The notes under the pieces were generated by a model that was not told the origin of the DNA, did no database searches, and saw only the letters and a program-made list of their open reading frames with translations. Source: an uncultured bacterium (GTDB lineage Bacteria; Bacillota; Clostridia; Lachnospirales; Lachnospiraceae). Taken from it: 64,000 nucleotides of DNA. The DNA lies in the NCBI GenBank assembly GCA_947647735.1, contig CANSLJ010000023.1, positions 1 through 64,000 on the forward strand, in the 5' to 3' direction. Position numbers and translations under genes: made by a program. Below are positions 34,476 through 40,867 of the stretch, piece after piece; within the stretch, counting starts at the first letter, position 1, and each line of letters begins with the position of its first letter.

Positions 34476-34598
34476 ATGGAGAAAGACGAAATGACAAATA
34501 ATCAGTTTAAAGGAATCATAAAAATGATAATGGCACTAATCAAGAACGATACGCCAAAAGATGAAATATTAGAATACCTGCAGGAATTGATACAGTAA
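34476..34598 (+). CDS. Small phage protein (40 aa)
   Basis: It starts MEKDEMTNNQFKGIIKMIMA behind GGAAAGGAG. It is a short helical protein and the first gene after the operator-bearing promoter. The QFKGIIKMI...LIKN pattern recurs in small regulators of Firmicute prophages, but no function can be given. Confidence 0.6.
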   Translation: MEKDEMTNNQFKGIIKMIMALIKNDTPKDEILEYLQELIQ

Positions 34599-34621
34599 AA
34601 ATTAAATAAAGGGACACACGA

Positions 34622-34680
34622 GGGCGACACCTATAACTTCCTGCTATGTCGCCCAAGTGCTTATTTGAATGATAGCAGGA
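34622..34680 (+). ncRNA. Predicted H-type RNA pseudoknot
   Basis: Two perfect 8-bp helices are interleaved: GGGCGACA (34622-34629) with TGTCGCCC (34647-34654), and TCCTGCTA (34639-34646) with TAGCAGGA (34673-34680). The second helix begins directly where the first ends, leaving loops of 9, 0 and 18 nt, a textbook H-type geometry with coaxial stacking. It lies 27 nt before the start of the HTH gene at 34708. It may control translation or be a separate small RNA. Confidence 0.6.
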
Positions 34681-34707
34681 GAAAATAGGAAAGTCAAGAG
34701 GTAAAGG

Positions 34708-34884
34708 ATGACGATAACGGAAGCGAGAAAGAGTTGCGGAATGTCAAGAAAGGCTGTGGCTGAATGGCTAGAAATACCATATAGAACTTTAACAAACTGG
34801 GAAAACGGAGCGAGACAATGTCCACCCTATATGGAAAAGTTGATTGTAGAGAAAATTTTAACAAAAAAGGAGGAAAAGATATAA
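34708..34884 (+). CDS. Small HTH regulator (58 aa)
   Basis: The protein reads MTITEARKSCGMSRKAVAEWLE then IPYRTLTNWENGARQCPPY, an XRE-like helix-turn-helix with the recognition helix near residues 24-32. This family is common in Firmicute prophages. It ends overlapping the next ATG and is preceded by the pseudoknot. Confidence 0.75.
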   Translation: MTITEARKSCGMSRKAVAEWLEIPYRTLTNWENGARQCPPYMEKLIVEKILTKKEEKI

Positions 34885-35228
34885 TGGAAGTAAAGGAAGC
34901 ATGGAGAGCGTTAGAAGGCTTGTATATTTTACTGGAAAATGATGAGGAACTTGATAAAGAATTACAAGGCATGCTGGATTTATCGGAGTCTCTATTGAAT
35001 ATATTAATTTATTTAAGCCCGTTACATGAGGCAAAAACGACAGAAAATACCATAGAGTATTATATGGACCAGCTTGCAAAATTGTACGCGGTTTGCTTTA
35101 TGGATGAAAAACTTGATAAGGAGCTGGGAAGGAATGCGGCGGTAGTGGATGAATATTTAACGGTGGTACTTGAGAAAGTTATTCCGGTTAATATAAGGAG
35201 AGAAGCAATAATATTTATCAAAAGCTGA
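34884..35228 (+). CDS. Hypothetical phage protein (114 aa)
   Basis: It starts MEVKEAWRALEGLYILLEND behind AAGGAGG. It is helical and acidic, with two similar halves (NDEELDKELQGM and MDEKLDKELGRN), which suggests an internal duplication. The family was not recognised. It is followed by a terminator. Confidence 0.6.
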   Translation: MEVKEAWRALEGLYILLENDEELDKELQGMLDLSESLLNILIYLSPLHEAKTTENTIEYYMDQLAKLYAVCFMDEKLDKELGRNAAVVDEYLTVVLEKVIPVNIRREAIIFIKS

Positions 35229-35236
35229 AAAAAATG

Positions 35237-35262
35237 GGGCGGTTGAAAGGTACCGCCCTTTG
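35237..35262. terminator. Terminator between convergent genes
   Basis: GGGCGGT (35237-35243) pairs with ACCGCCC (35252-35258). A short T-run follows on the plus strand and a T-rich stretch on the minus strand. It lies between the convergent genes at 34884 (+) and 35270 (-). Confidence 0.65.
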
Positions 35263-35269
35263 ATGACTA

Positions 35270-35830
35270 TTATGATTCAAGAGTATCAAGATAAACAACC
35301 TTCAGAGATGCACCGAATTTTTTATTACCTTGCCCGCCGTATATTTGAAAATCATCAATTCGGTATGGGCGGTCAAAGTTGATATCAATATATGGTATAA
35401 ATTCCTTTGGGACATTTCCTATTATATAGTCGTTTATTTTTACATAATATGCAGGTTCATTTTCATAAGTATATTTTTCAAGCGTGACAACATGATCACA
35501 GTCAAAAGGCGGATCCTTAAAAAGAATCCGGCGTAGAATCGTCTGGCGAGATCTTATTCTGCCTGTTTCGTTTGAAAATGTAACACCAGCAACAGAAAAA
35601 GATACGGTTTTAGTATCACGATAGAAAGCAGTATTAATATTAGGCGTTTTATCCTCAATAGGAGAAACTGCTTCTGTTGGTAGGTCGCTTTTTTCTTTAA
35701 AAGGGAATAATAGAATAATACCAATAACGAAGCAGATCAAAGCGGAAAGCACACCATATTCGACAAGACCGACAAAACCACCAAGCACAAACATAATACC
35801 CCAAAATATTGACTTAGATTTTCTCTTCAT
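35270..35830 (-). CDS. HIRAN-domain membrane protein
   Basis: The 186-residue protein is the only minus-strand gene in the prophage. Two transmembrane helices (about 7-22 and 25-44) are followed by a soluble domain. That domain reads FSVAGVTFSNETGRIRSRQ, DHVVTLEKYTYENEPAYYV, and KINDYIIGNVPKEFIPYI, matching the HIRAN pattern. Opposite orientation, its own promoter and position beside the repressor suggest expression in the lysogen, possibly a host-benefit or superinfection gene. The function is not known. Confidence 0.72.
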   Translation of the reverse strand: MKRKSKSIFWGIMFVLGGFVGLVEYGVLSALICFVIGIILLFPFKEKSDLPTEAVSPIEDKTPNINTAFYRDTKTVSFSVAGVTFSNETGRIRSRQTILRRILFKDPPFDCDHVVTLEKYTYENEPAYYVKINDYIIGNVPKEFIPYIDINFDRPYRIDDFQIYGGQGNKKFGASLKVVYLDTLES

Positions 35831-35869
35831 AAACTTTGCACCTCTCTAAAATTATCAAACATCACATAA

Positions 35870-35940
35870 TTGCTGACCTTTAACACAATTTATCGCATTT
35901 AATGTGTTAATGTCAAGTATATTGCTGAACATTAGCACAA
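35870..35940. promoter_or_regulatory. Divergent control region of the repressor and HIRAN genes
   Basis: A minus-strand promoter reads TTGACA (35916-35911), 17 bp, ATAAAT (35893-35888). Its spacer and -10 contain the same TCGCATTTAATGT 13-mer found at the element's right end (here 35893-35905). An inverted repeat TTAACACA (35880-35887) / TGTGTTAA (35903-35910) spans it. Two imperfect direct repeats beginning TTGCTGA (35870-35888 and 35922-35940, 16 of 19 identical) flank it. These are candidate operators for the repressor at 35957. Confidence 0.65.
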
Positions 35941-35956
35941 AAAAGGAAAGCAAAAC

Positions 35957-36196
35957 GTGAAAATATACGATTATGGCGGTAAAAAGAATATATGCGGGAA
36001 CCGCATAAGGGAAGCACGGGTTATACAGAGAATGTCGCAAAGCGAGCTGGCGGCAAAAATGCAAATAGAAGGAATAGCGATTGAGAGAGATAGTATAAGC
36101 CGTGTAGAAATAGGGACACGTTTTGTGACAGATTATGAATTGAAAGTATTTGCAAAGGTTTTGGATGTAGATATTATGTGGTTGCTTGATTACTGA
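35957..36196 (+). CDS. XRE-family repressor (79 aa)
   Basis: It starts at GTG behind GGAAAG. An XRE HTH runs from about residue 14 to 70 (GNRIREARVIQRMSQSELAAK then DSISRVEIGTRFV). It is a compact CI-like protein without a cleavable C-terminal domain. It faces the HIRAN gene across operator repeats and is probably the lysogeny repressor. Confidence 0.8.
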   Translation: MKIYDYGGKKNICGNRIREARVIQRMSQSELAAKMQIEGIAIERDSISRVEIGTRFVTDYELKVFAKVLDVDIMWLLDY

Positions 36197-36197
36197 G

Positions 36198-36235
36198 AAA
36201 AACGCCGTAGAGATGAAAATGTCTGCGGCGTTTTT
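36198..36235 (+). terminator. Terminator between repressor and transposase
   Basis: AAAAACGCCG (36198-36207) pairs with CGGCGTTTTT (36226-36235), a 10-bp stem whose 3' arm ends in T5. It would insulate the transposase from repressor transcription and keep its expression low. Confidence 0.8.
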
Positions 36236-36254
36236 GAGGAAAGGCAATAGACAT

Positions 36255-37292
36255 ATGAGAAAAAAAGAATTTTCGCAAATGACATATAATGATAGGTTAA
36301 GACTTGACACCCTTATTAGGGCGGGACACAAACCAAAAGAAGTAGCCGAGATTCTTCATAAGCACATCAGTACAATATATAGGGAGTTAAAACGAGGTAG
36401 GTATATACACACAAATAGCGATCTGACAGAAGAGGAAAGGTACAACCCAGAAGAGGCAGACAGAAAAGCGCGCGAAAACTTGAAAGCAAAAGGTGCAGGA
36501 TTAAAAATAGGAAATGATATAGAACTGGCAAATTTTTTGGAAAGTCTCGTGATCGAGCGGAAGTATTCGCCAGATGCCGCGCTGGCAAAGGCACGGGAAG
36601 AGCAGGAAAGATTTACAACAATGATCTGCACAACAACATTTTATTCTTATATAGATAAAGGTATTTTCTTAAAACTTACAAACAAGGATTTACCAGTTAA
36701 AAAGGATAAAAAACGGAAGTACAGGAAAGTAAAACAGTTACGTTCGAGCAAAGGGGAAAGCATAGAAAATAGACCGGAAAAAATAGATACGCGGGAAGAA
36801 ATGGGACATTGGGAAATGGACACCGTAAAAGGGAAGCAGGGGGTTACAAAATCCTGCCTGCTCGTATTGACAGAAAGGAAAACAAGAAATGAAATTATTG
36901 CGAAACTGCCGGATCAGAAAGCGGAGAGTGTAGTTAATGCCTTGAACCGGTTAGAAAAAAAGCTGGGAAGTATGTTCTATAATGTGTTCAAAAGCATCAC
37001 AGTAGATAATGGTTCAGAGTTTGCAGATTATGAGGGGATGGAAAAATCATGTAGGAGAAAAGGGAAAAGAACTACATTATATTATTGTCACCCATATAGC
37101 AGCTACGAACGGGGGAGTAATGAGAACCAAAACAAAATGATCAGACGCCATATACCAAAGGGAACTAATTTAGACGCTATACCGAATAAACGAATTAAAC
37201 AGATAGAGAACTGGATCAATGATTATCCGCGCAGGAAGCTGGGATATTGCAGCAGCAAAGAACTGTTTGAAAAGGAATTGATTGCGATATAA
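36255..37292 (+). CDS. IS30-family DDE transposase, probable phage integrase
   Basis: The 345-residue protein has an N-terminal HTH_38 domain (TYNDRLRLDTLIRAG to TIYRELKRGR) and a linker. The RNase H-like catalytic core has acidic residues near D189 (HWEMDTVKG), D251 (ITVDNGSEF) and E290 (RGSNENQNKMIRR). Length and motifs are those of an intact IS30 transposase. It lies between a terminator and the right end of the prophage, where phages usually carry an integrase, and no other recombinase is present. The ATG at 36255 follows GAGGAAAGG. Confidence 0.9.
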   Translation: MRKKEFSQMTYNDRLRLDTLIRAGHKPKEVAEILHKHISTIYRELKRGRYIHTNSDLTEEERYNPEEADRKARENLKAKGAGLKIGNDIELANFLESLVIERKYSPDAALAKAREEQERFTTMICTTTFYSYIDKGIFLKLTNKDLPVKKDKKRKYRKVKQLRSSKGESIENRPEKIDTREEMGHWEMDTVKGKQGVTKSCLLVLTERKTRNEIIAKLPDQKAESVVNALNRLEKKLGSMFYNVFKSITVDNGSEFADYEGMEKSCRRKGKRTTLYYCHPYSSYERGSNENQNKMIRRHIPKGTNLDAIPNKRIKQIENWINDYPRRKLGYCSSKELFEKELIAI

Positions 37293-37372
37293 TAAAAGAC
37301 ATGTAAGTATTATACAAAAATAATGCTGCATTTTTGTGCAACATAGAGAAACGTAAAAAAACGAAAAATCTT

Positions 37373-37390
37373 TCGCATTTAATGTTGACA
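37373..37390 (+). repeat. Right-end terminal motif with outward -35 box
   Basis: TCGCATTTAATGT (37373-37385) is the inverted counterpart of the left-end motif at 1130-1140 and is identical to the copy in the 35893-35905 promoter. It runs directly into TTGACA (37385-37390), an outward-facing -35 hexamer, a few bases from the end of the element. Confidence 0.65.
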
Positions 37391-37394
37391 TTTT

Positions 37395-37411
37395 TATTGC
37401 AAAAGAGAATC
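37395..37411. repeat. Right flanking direct repeat of the prophage (17 bp)
   Basis: Identical to 1100-1116. It lies 11 bp upstream of the rplS -35 box, so insertion left the rplS promoter intact. Confidence 0.85.
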
Positions 37412-37422
37412 AAAAATTCCCC

Positions 37423-37451
37423 TTGCAATCTTGCCCTCCTTGTGGTAAAAT
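37423..37451 (+). promoter_or_regulatory. rplS promoter
   Basis: TTGCAA (37423-37428), a 17-bp spacer and TAAAAT (37446-37451) form a good SigA promoter. A leader of about 70 nt precedes the gene and has a small AGAG...CTCT hairpin; no leader family is assigned. Confidence 0.75.
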
Positions 37452-37529
37452 ACTAACGTTGCGATAAAGAGATGGTCCTCTGTTACAGAAGTATTAAGAA
37501 CATCCGATTAAATAAGGAGGCATATATAA

Positions 37530-37877
37530 ATGAATGAACTGATTAAAGAGATCGAACAGGCTCAGTTAAAAGAGAATGTGGACGAGTTTAACGTAGGTGA
37601 TACTGTGAGAGTACACGGCAGGATCAAGGAGGGAAACCGCGAGAGAATCCAGATCTTTGAGGGTACTGTTATTAAGAGACAGAACGGCGGCAACCGTGAG
37701 ACATTTACGGTAAGAAAATCTTCCGGCGGTATCGGCGTAGAAAAGACATGGCCGCTTCATTCTCCCAACGTAGAGAAGATCGAGGTAGTGAGAAGAGGTA
37801 AAGTAAGAAGAGCGAAACTGTTCTACTTAAGGAAACTTTCCGGTAAGAAGGCGAAAGTAAAAGAAGCAATTCGGTAA
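37530..37877 (+). CDS. rplS: 50S ribosomal protein L19
   Basis: The 115-residue protein contains [20 protein letters not shown] and [14 protein letters not shown], the L19 signatures. It is full length with an AAGGAGG site. L19 lies at the 30S-50S interface. It begins a conserved host cluster with ylqF and rnhB. Confidence 0.97.
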   Translation: MNELIKEIEQAQLKENVDEFNVGDTVRVHGRIKEGNRERIQIFEGTVIKRQNGGNRETFTVRKSSGGIGVEKTWPLHSPNVEKIEVVRRGKVRRAKLFYLRKLSGKKAKVKEAIR

Positions 37878-37903
37878 AATTTTCAGGATGGAAAAACAGA
37901 GAG

Positions 37904-37940
37904 GGGACTGTTACGATGGTAATAGTCCCTTTGTTACTTT
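37904..37940 (+). terminator. rplS terminator
   Basis: GGGACTGTTAC (37904-37914) pairs with GTAATAGTCCC (37919-37929), with one G-T pair, followed by a T-rich run. Two further hairpins (37944-37964 and about 37974-37995) occupy the gap before lepB. Confidence 0.8.
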
Positions 37941-38039
37941 ATAGGAAATTCCTTTGGAATTTCCGTAGAATAACGAGTTCGCAAAGCGAATCTCGCAAGG
38001 TGAGCGAAGTTCACTATTTTATTAACAGGCGAGGAAACA

Positions 38040-38627
38040 ATGTCCAATAAAAGCAAAGGACTTCATTTTTATAAAAGACGTAAGACGATCAGTGTAGGGC
38101 TGTTAAAGGAGATCGGGAGCTGGGGGTTCTTTTTTGTGCTGGCTGTCCTGATCGCATTTGTATTTGTTTATTCTGTGGGACTTAAGACCAGCGTGATCGG
38201 GGCTTCGATGGAACCGTGTCTTTATAACGGTCAGAGCGTTCTGATCAATAAGATCAGTTACAGCTTCGGGGAGCCGAAACGGGGGGATGTTATTGTCTTT
38301 CTGCCTAACGGGAATGAAAATACTCATTATTATATCAAGCGTGTCATCGGGCTTCCGGGTGAGACGATCACGATCAGTGACGGCAGGATCTATCTGGACG
38401 GTTATTTTTATGAGGAAAGTGACAGCTACGATACGATAGAGGATGGCGGGATCGCGGAAAAGGGCATTACTCTGGGTGAGGAGGAATATTTTGTTCTTGG
38501 GGATAATCGGAATAACAGCGAGGATAGCCGTTCCGCCAATGTGGGAGCAGTGAAAGAGGATACGATCGCAGGAAAGGCGTGGTTTAAGCTGGGCAGCAGT
38601 ATTGATATGATGGGTTTTATTGAATAA
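38040..38627 (+). CDS. lepB: Signal peptidase I
   Basis: The 195-residue enzyme has one N-terminal membrane anchor (about 25-48). The catalytic serine is in VIGASMEPCLYNGQ and the lysine in YYIKRVIGLPGETI, followed by the FVLGDNRNNSEDSR box. It removes signal peptides from exported proteins. A second, divergent copy lies at 39540 on the other side of ylqF. Confidence 0.93.
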   Translation: MSNKSKGLHFYKRRKTISVGLLKEIGSWGFFFVLAVLIAFVFVYSVGLKTSVIGASMEPCLYNGQSVLINKISYSFGEPKRGDVIVFLPNGNENTHYYIKRVIGLPGETITISDGRIYLDGYFYEESDSYDTIEDGGIAEKGITLGEEEYFVLGDNRNNSEDSRSANVGAVKEDTIAGKAWFKLGSSIDMMGFIE

Positions 38628-38648
38628 GGATATAAAGGGGAATCTGAG

Positions 38649-39494
38649 ATGAACTATCAGTGGTATCCGGGGCATATGACAAAGGCCCGGAGGATGATGG
38701 AAGAGAATATAAAGCTGATCGATCTGGTGATAGAGCTGGTGGATGCGCGGATTCCGCTTGCCAGCAGAAATCCGGATATCGATGCACTGGGAAGAAACAA
38801 GTCACGGCTGATCCTTTTGAACAAGTCGGATCTTGCGGATGAGCGTGCCAACAGGGCATGGAAAGAATATTTTAAGGCGCAGGGGCTGTATGTGCTGGAG
38901 GTCAATTCCCAGAGCGGCAGCGGGATCAAGCAGATCCACGGGCTTGTGCAGGAAGCCTGTAAGGAAAAGATAGAGAGGGACAGAAAGCGGGGCATTTTAA
39001 ACAGGCCTGTCCGTGCCATGGTGGTTGGGATCCCCAATGTGGGAAAATCCACGTTTATCAATTCCTTTGCGGGAAAAGCCTGTACAAAGACCGGAAACAA
39101 GCCGGGCGTCACGAAGGGAAAGCAGTGGATCAGGCTGAATAAGTCTCTGGAGCTTTTGGATACGCCGGGAATCCTGTGGCCGAAATTTGAGAATCAGGAA
39201 GTAGGGTTGAAGCTGGCTCTGATCGGTTCCATGAATGACAGTGTGGTTTCCGTGGAGGAGATGGCAGTGGATCTGATCGGGATGCTGAAGGAGCGGTACG
39301 CTGGGGCTTTGGCAAAGCGCTATGAGGTGGAGGAGCAGCAGGAGGCTTTTGCGCTGCTGGAGGAGATCGCAAGGAAACGAGGCTGTCTGCTGAAGGGGGA
39401 GGAGCTGGATACGGAGAAGGCGGCTGCTCTTTTTATGGATGATTTCAGAAGCGGCAGGCTGGGCAGGATCACGTTGGAGATGCCGCCCGGGTGA
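38649..39494 (+). CDS. ylqF: Ribosome biogenesis GTPase YlqF/RbgA
   Basis: The 281-residue circularly permuted GTPase starts MNYQWYPGHMTKARRMM. It has G4 (LNKSD) before G1 (GIPNVGKST) and G3 (DTPGILWP). It acts in late assembly of the 50S subunit. The gene follows rplS as in Bacillus, with a signal peptidase gene between them. Confidence 0.95.
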   Translation: MNYQWYPGHMTKARRMMEENIKLIDLVIELVDARIPLASRNPDIDALGRNKSRLILLNKSDLADERANRAWKEYFKAQGLYVLEVNSQSGSGIKQIHGLVQEACKEKIERDRKRGILNRPVRAMVVGIPNVGKSTFINSFAGKACTKTGNKPGVTKGKQWIRLNKSLELLDTPGILWPKFENQEVGLKLALIGSMNDSVVSVEEMAVDLIGMLKERYAGALAKRYEVEEQQEAFALLEEIARKRGCLLKGEELDTEKAAALFMDDFRSGRLGRITLEMPPG

Positions 39495-39539
39495 TAAGAA
39501 AATAAAAGACATTGCTTAACCGGAAATGAGGAAAAAGAG

Positions 39540-40082
39540 ATGAAAAAGAGTGTTGTAAAAGAGATATTGAGTACCAGTATTTATCTGCTTTGTGTACTGA
39601 TCGTGACTTATCTGATCATCCATTATGTTGGTCAGAGGACGGAGGTGCAGGGCAGTTCTATGGAACCTACGCTGCAGGATGCGGATAATTTGATCGTGGA
39701 TAAGATTTCCTACCGGTTTCATGAGCCCCAGCGGTTTGATATCATTGTTTTTCCGTTCCAGTATGAGGACGAGACCTATTATATCAAGCGGATCATCGGC
39801 ATGCCGGGGGAGACTGTGCAGATTGACTGGGACGGGAATATTTTTATAGACGGTGAGTTGTTGGAAGAGAGCTATGGACTGGAAGTTATTCAGGATCCGG
39901 GCTGGGCGGCAGAGGAGATACTTCTCGGGGACGATGAATATTTTGTGCTGGGCGATAACAGGAATAACAGTACGGACAGCAGGGCCGAACTGGTCGGGAA
40001 GATACATAAGGATGATATTATCGGCAGGGCCTGGGTGAGGATATATCCGTTTGAGAAGTTTGGGAAGTTGAAGCATCAGTAA
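39540..40082 (+). CDS. lepB: Signal peptidase I, second copy
   Basis: The 180-residue enzyme has an N-terminal anchor, the serine in VQGSSMEPTLQDAD, the lysine in YYIKRIIGMPGETV and FVLGDNRNNSTDSR. It is a paralogue of the protein at 38040 with the same active site but a different anchor. Two signal peptidases in one cluster may divide substrates. Confidence 0.93.
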   Translation: MKKSVVKEILSTSIYLLCVLIVTYLIIHYVGQRTEVQGSSMEPTLQDADNLIVDKISYRFHEPQRFDIIVFPFQYEDETYYIKRIIGMPGETVQIDWDGNIFIDGELLEESYGLEVIQDPGWAAEEILLGDDEYFVLGDNRNNSTDSRAELVGKIHKDDIIGRAWVRIYPFEKFGKLKHQ

Positions 40083-40114
40083 GGGAGTAGAAGATATTAG
40101 CGAGGGGAGTCCAG

Positions 40115-40867
40115 ATGGAAAAAATTGCGGAGATTAAAGAGAAATTTTCGGCGGTTAAGGTGGATGGACTGCCGGAGTTGATTTCTGTCTATGAGGCGGA
40201 TGAAAGAAGCGGGGTGCAGTCGGTGGTAGCGGCGGCGCGGAAGCGGATCTCGGCTTATGAGAAGGAAATATTGCGCATCGAGGGGATGAAGCGGTATGAG
40301 AGGGAGTATGAAGGGTATTCTTATATCTGCGGCATCGATGAGGTGGGCAGGGGGCCGCTCGCGGGCCCGGTGGTGGCAGGGGCGGTTATTTTGCCAAAAG
40401 ATTGTAGTCTTTTATATCTAAATGATTCTAAGAAACTATCCGAAAAAAAAAGAGAAGAGTTATATTTGGAGATCATGGAAACGGCGGTGGCTGTGGGGAT
40501 AGGGTATAATGCTCCTGTGCGGATTGATGAGATCAATATTCTGCAGGCAACTTATGAGGCAATGCGGGAGGCGGTGAACTCGCTTTCTGTGAAACCGGAT
40601 CTTTTGCTGAATGATGCGGTTACGATTCCGGGAATTAAGGTCAGACAGGTGCCGATCATCAAGGGGGATGCGAAGAGCATTTCCATAGCGGCGGCGAGCA
40701 TTGTGGCGAAGGTGACAAGGGACCGGCTGATGGTGAAATATGATGAGGTCTATCCGGAGTATGGCTTTGCGTCCCATAAGGGCTACGGTTCTTCCATGCA
40801 TATAGAGGCGATCCGAAAATACGGACCGACACCAATCCACAGGAAGAGTTTCATTAAAAATCTATGA
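40115..40867 (+). CDS. rnhB: Ribonuclease HII
   Basis: The 250-residue enzyme has GIDEVGRGPLAGPVVAGAVIL with the catalytic Asp-Glu pair, and LLNDAVTIP and GDAKSISIAAASIVAKVTRD further on. It removes ribonucleotides from DNA. An extra N-terminal helical region of about 70 residues precedes the catalytic core, as in many Firmicute RNase HII. It overlaps the next gene by 4 nt. Confidence 0.96.
   Translation: MEKIAEIKEKFSAVKVDGLPELISVYEADERSGVQSVVAAARKRISAYEKEILRIEGMKRYEREYEGYSYICGIDEVGRGPLAGPVVAGAVILPKDCSLLYLNDSKKLSEKKREELYLEIMETAVAVGIGYNAPVRIDEINILQATYEAMREAVNSLSVKPDLLLNDAVTIPGIKVRQVPIIKGDAKSISIAAASIVAKVTRDRLMVKYDEVYPEYGFASHKGYGSSMHIEAIRKYGPTPIHRKSFIKNL

Larger units (their letters stand above)
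1117..37394. mobile_element. Temperate siphovirus with an IS30-family transposase as integration module
   Basis: The element is bounded by a perfect 17-bp direct repeat and has inverted copies of a TCGCATTTAA motif just inside both ends. It encodes early, replication, HK97-type head, long non-contractile tail, lysis and lysogeny functions in normal order. No tyrosine or serine recombinase is present. The only recombinase is the DDE transposase at 36255-37292. All structural genes look intact, so it may be inducible. Length is about 36.3 kb. Confidence 0.85.

Noticed and set aside
34622..34680. Type III toxin-antitoxin RNA
   Set aside because: It is a pseudoknot, but there is only one copy rather than tandem repeats, and no ToxN-like nuclease follows.
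36255..37292. IS30 element as an unrelated insertion into the prophage
   Set aside because: No terminal inverted repeats immediately flank the transposase gene alone. The related motif at 35893 and the one at 37373 face the same direction, while true inverted partners lie at the two ends of the whole 36-kb element.
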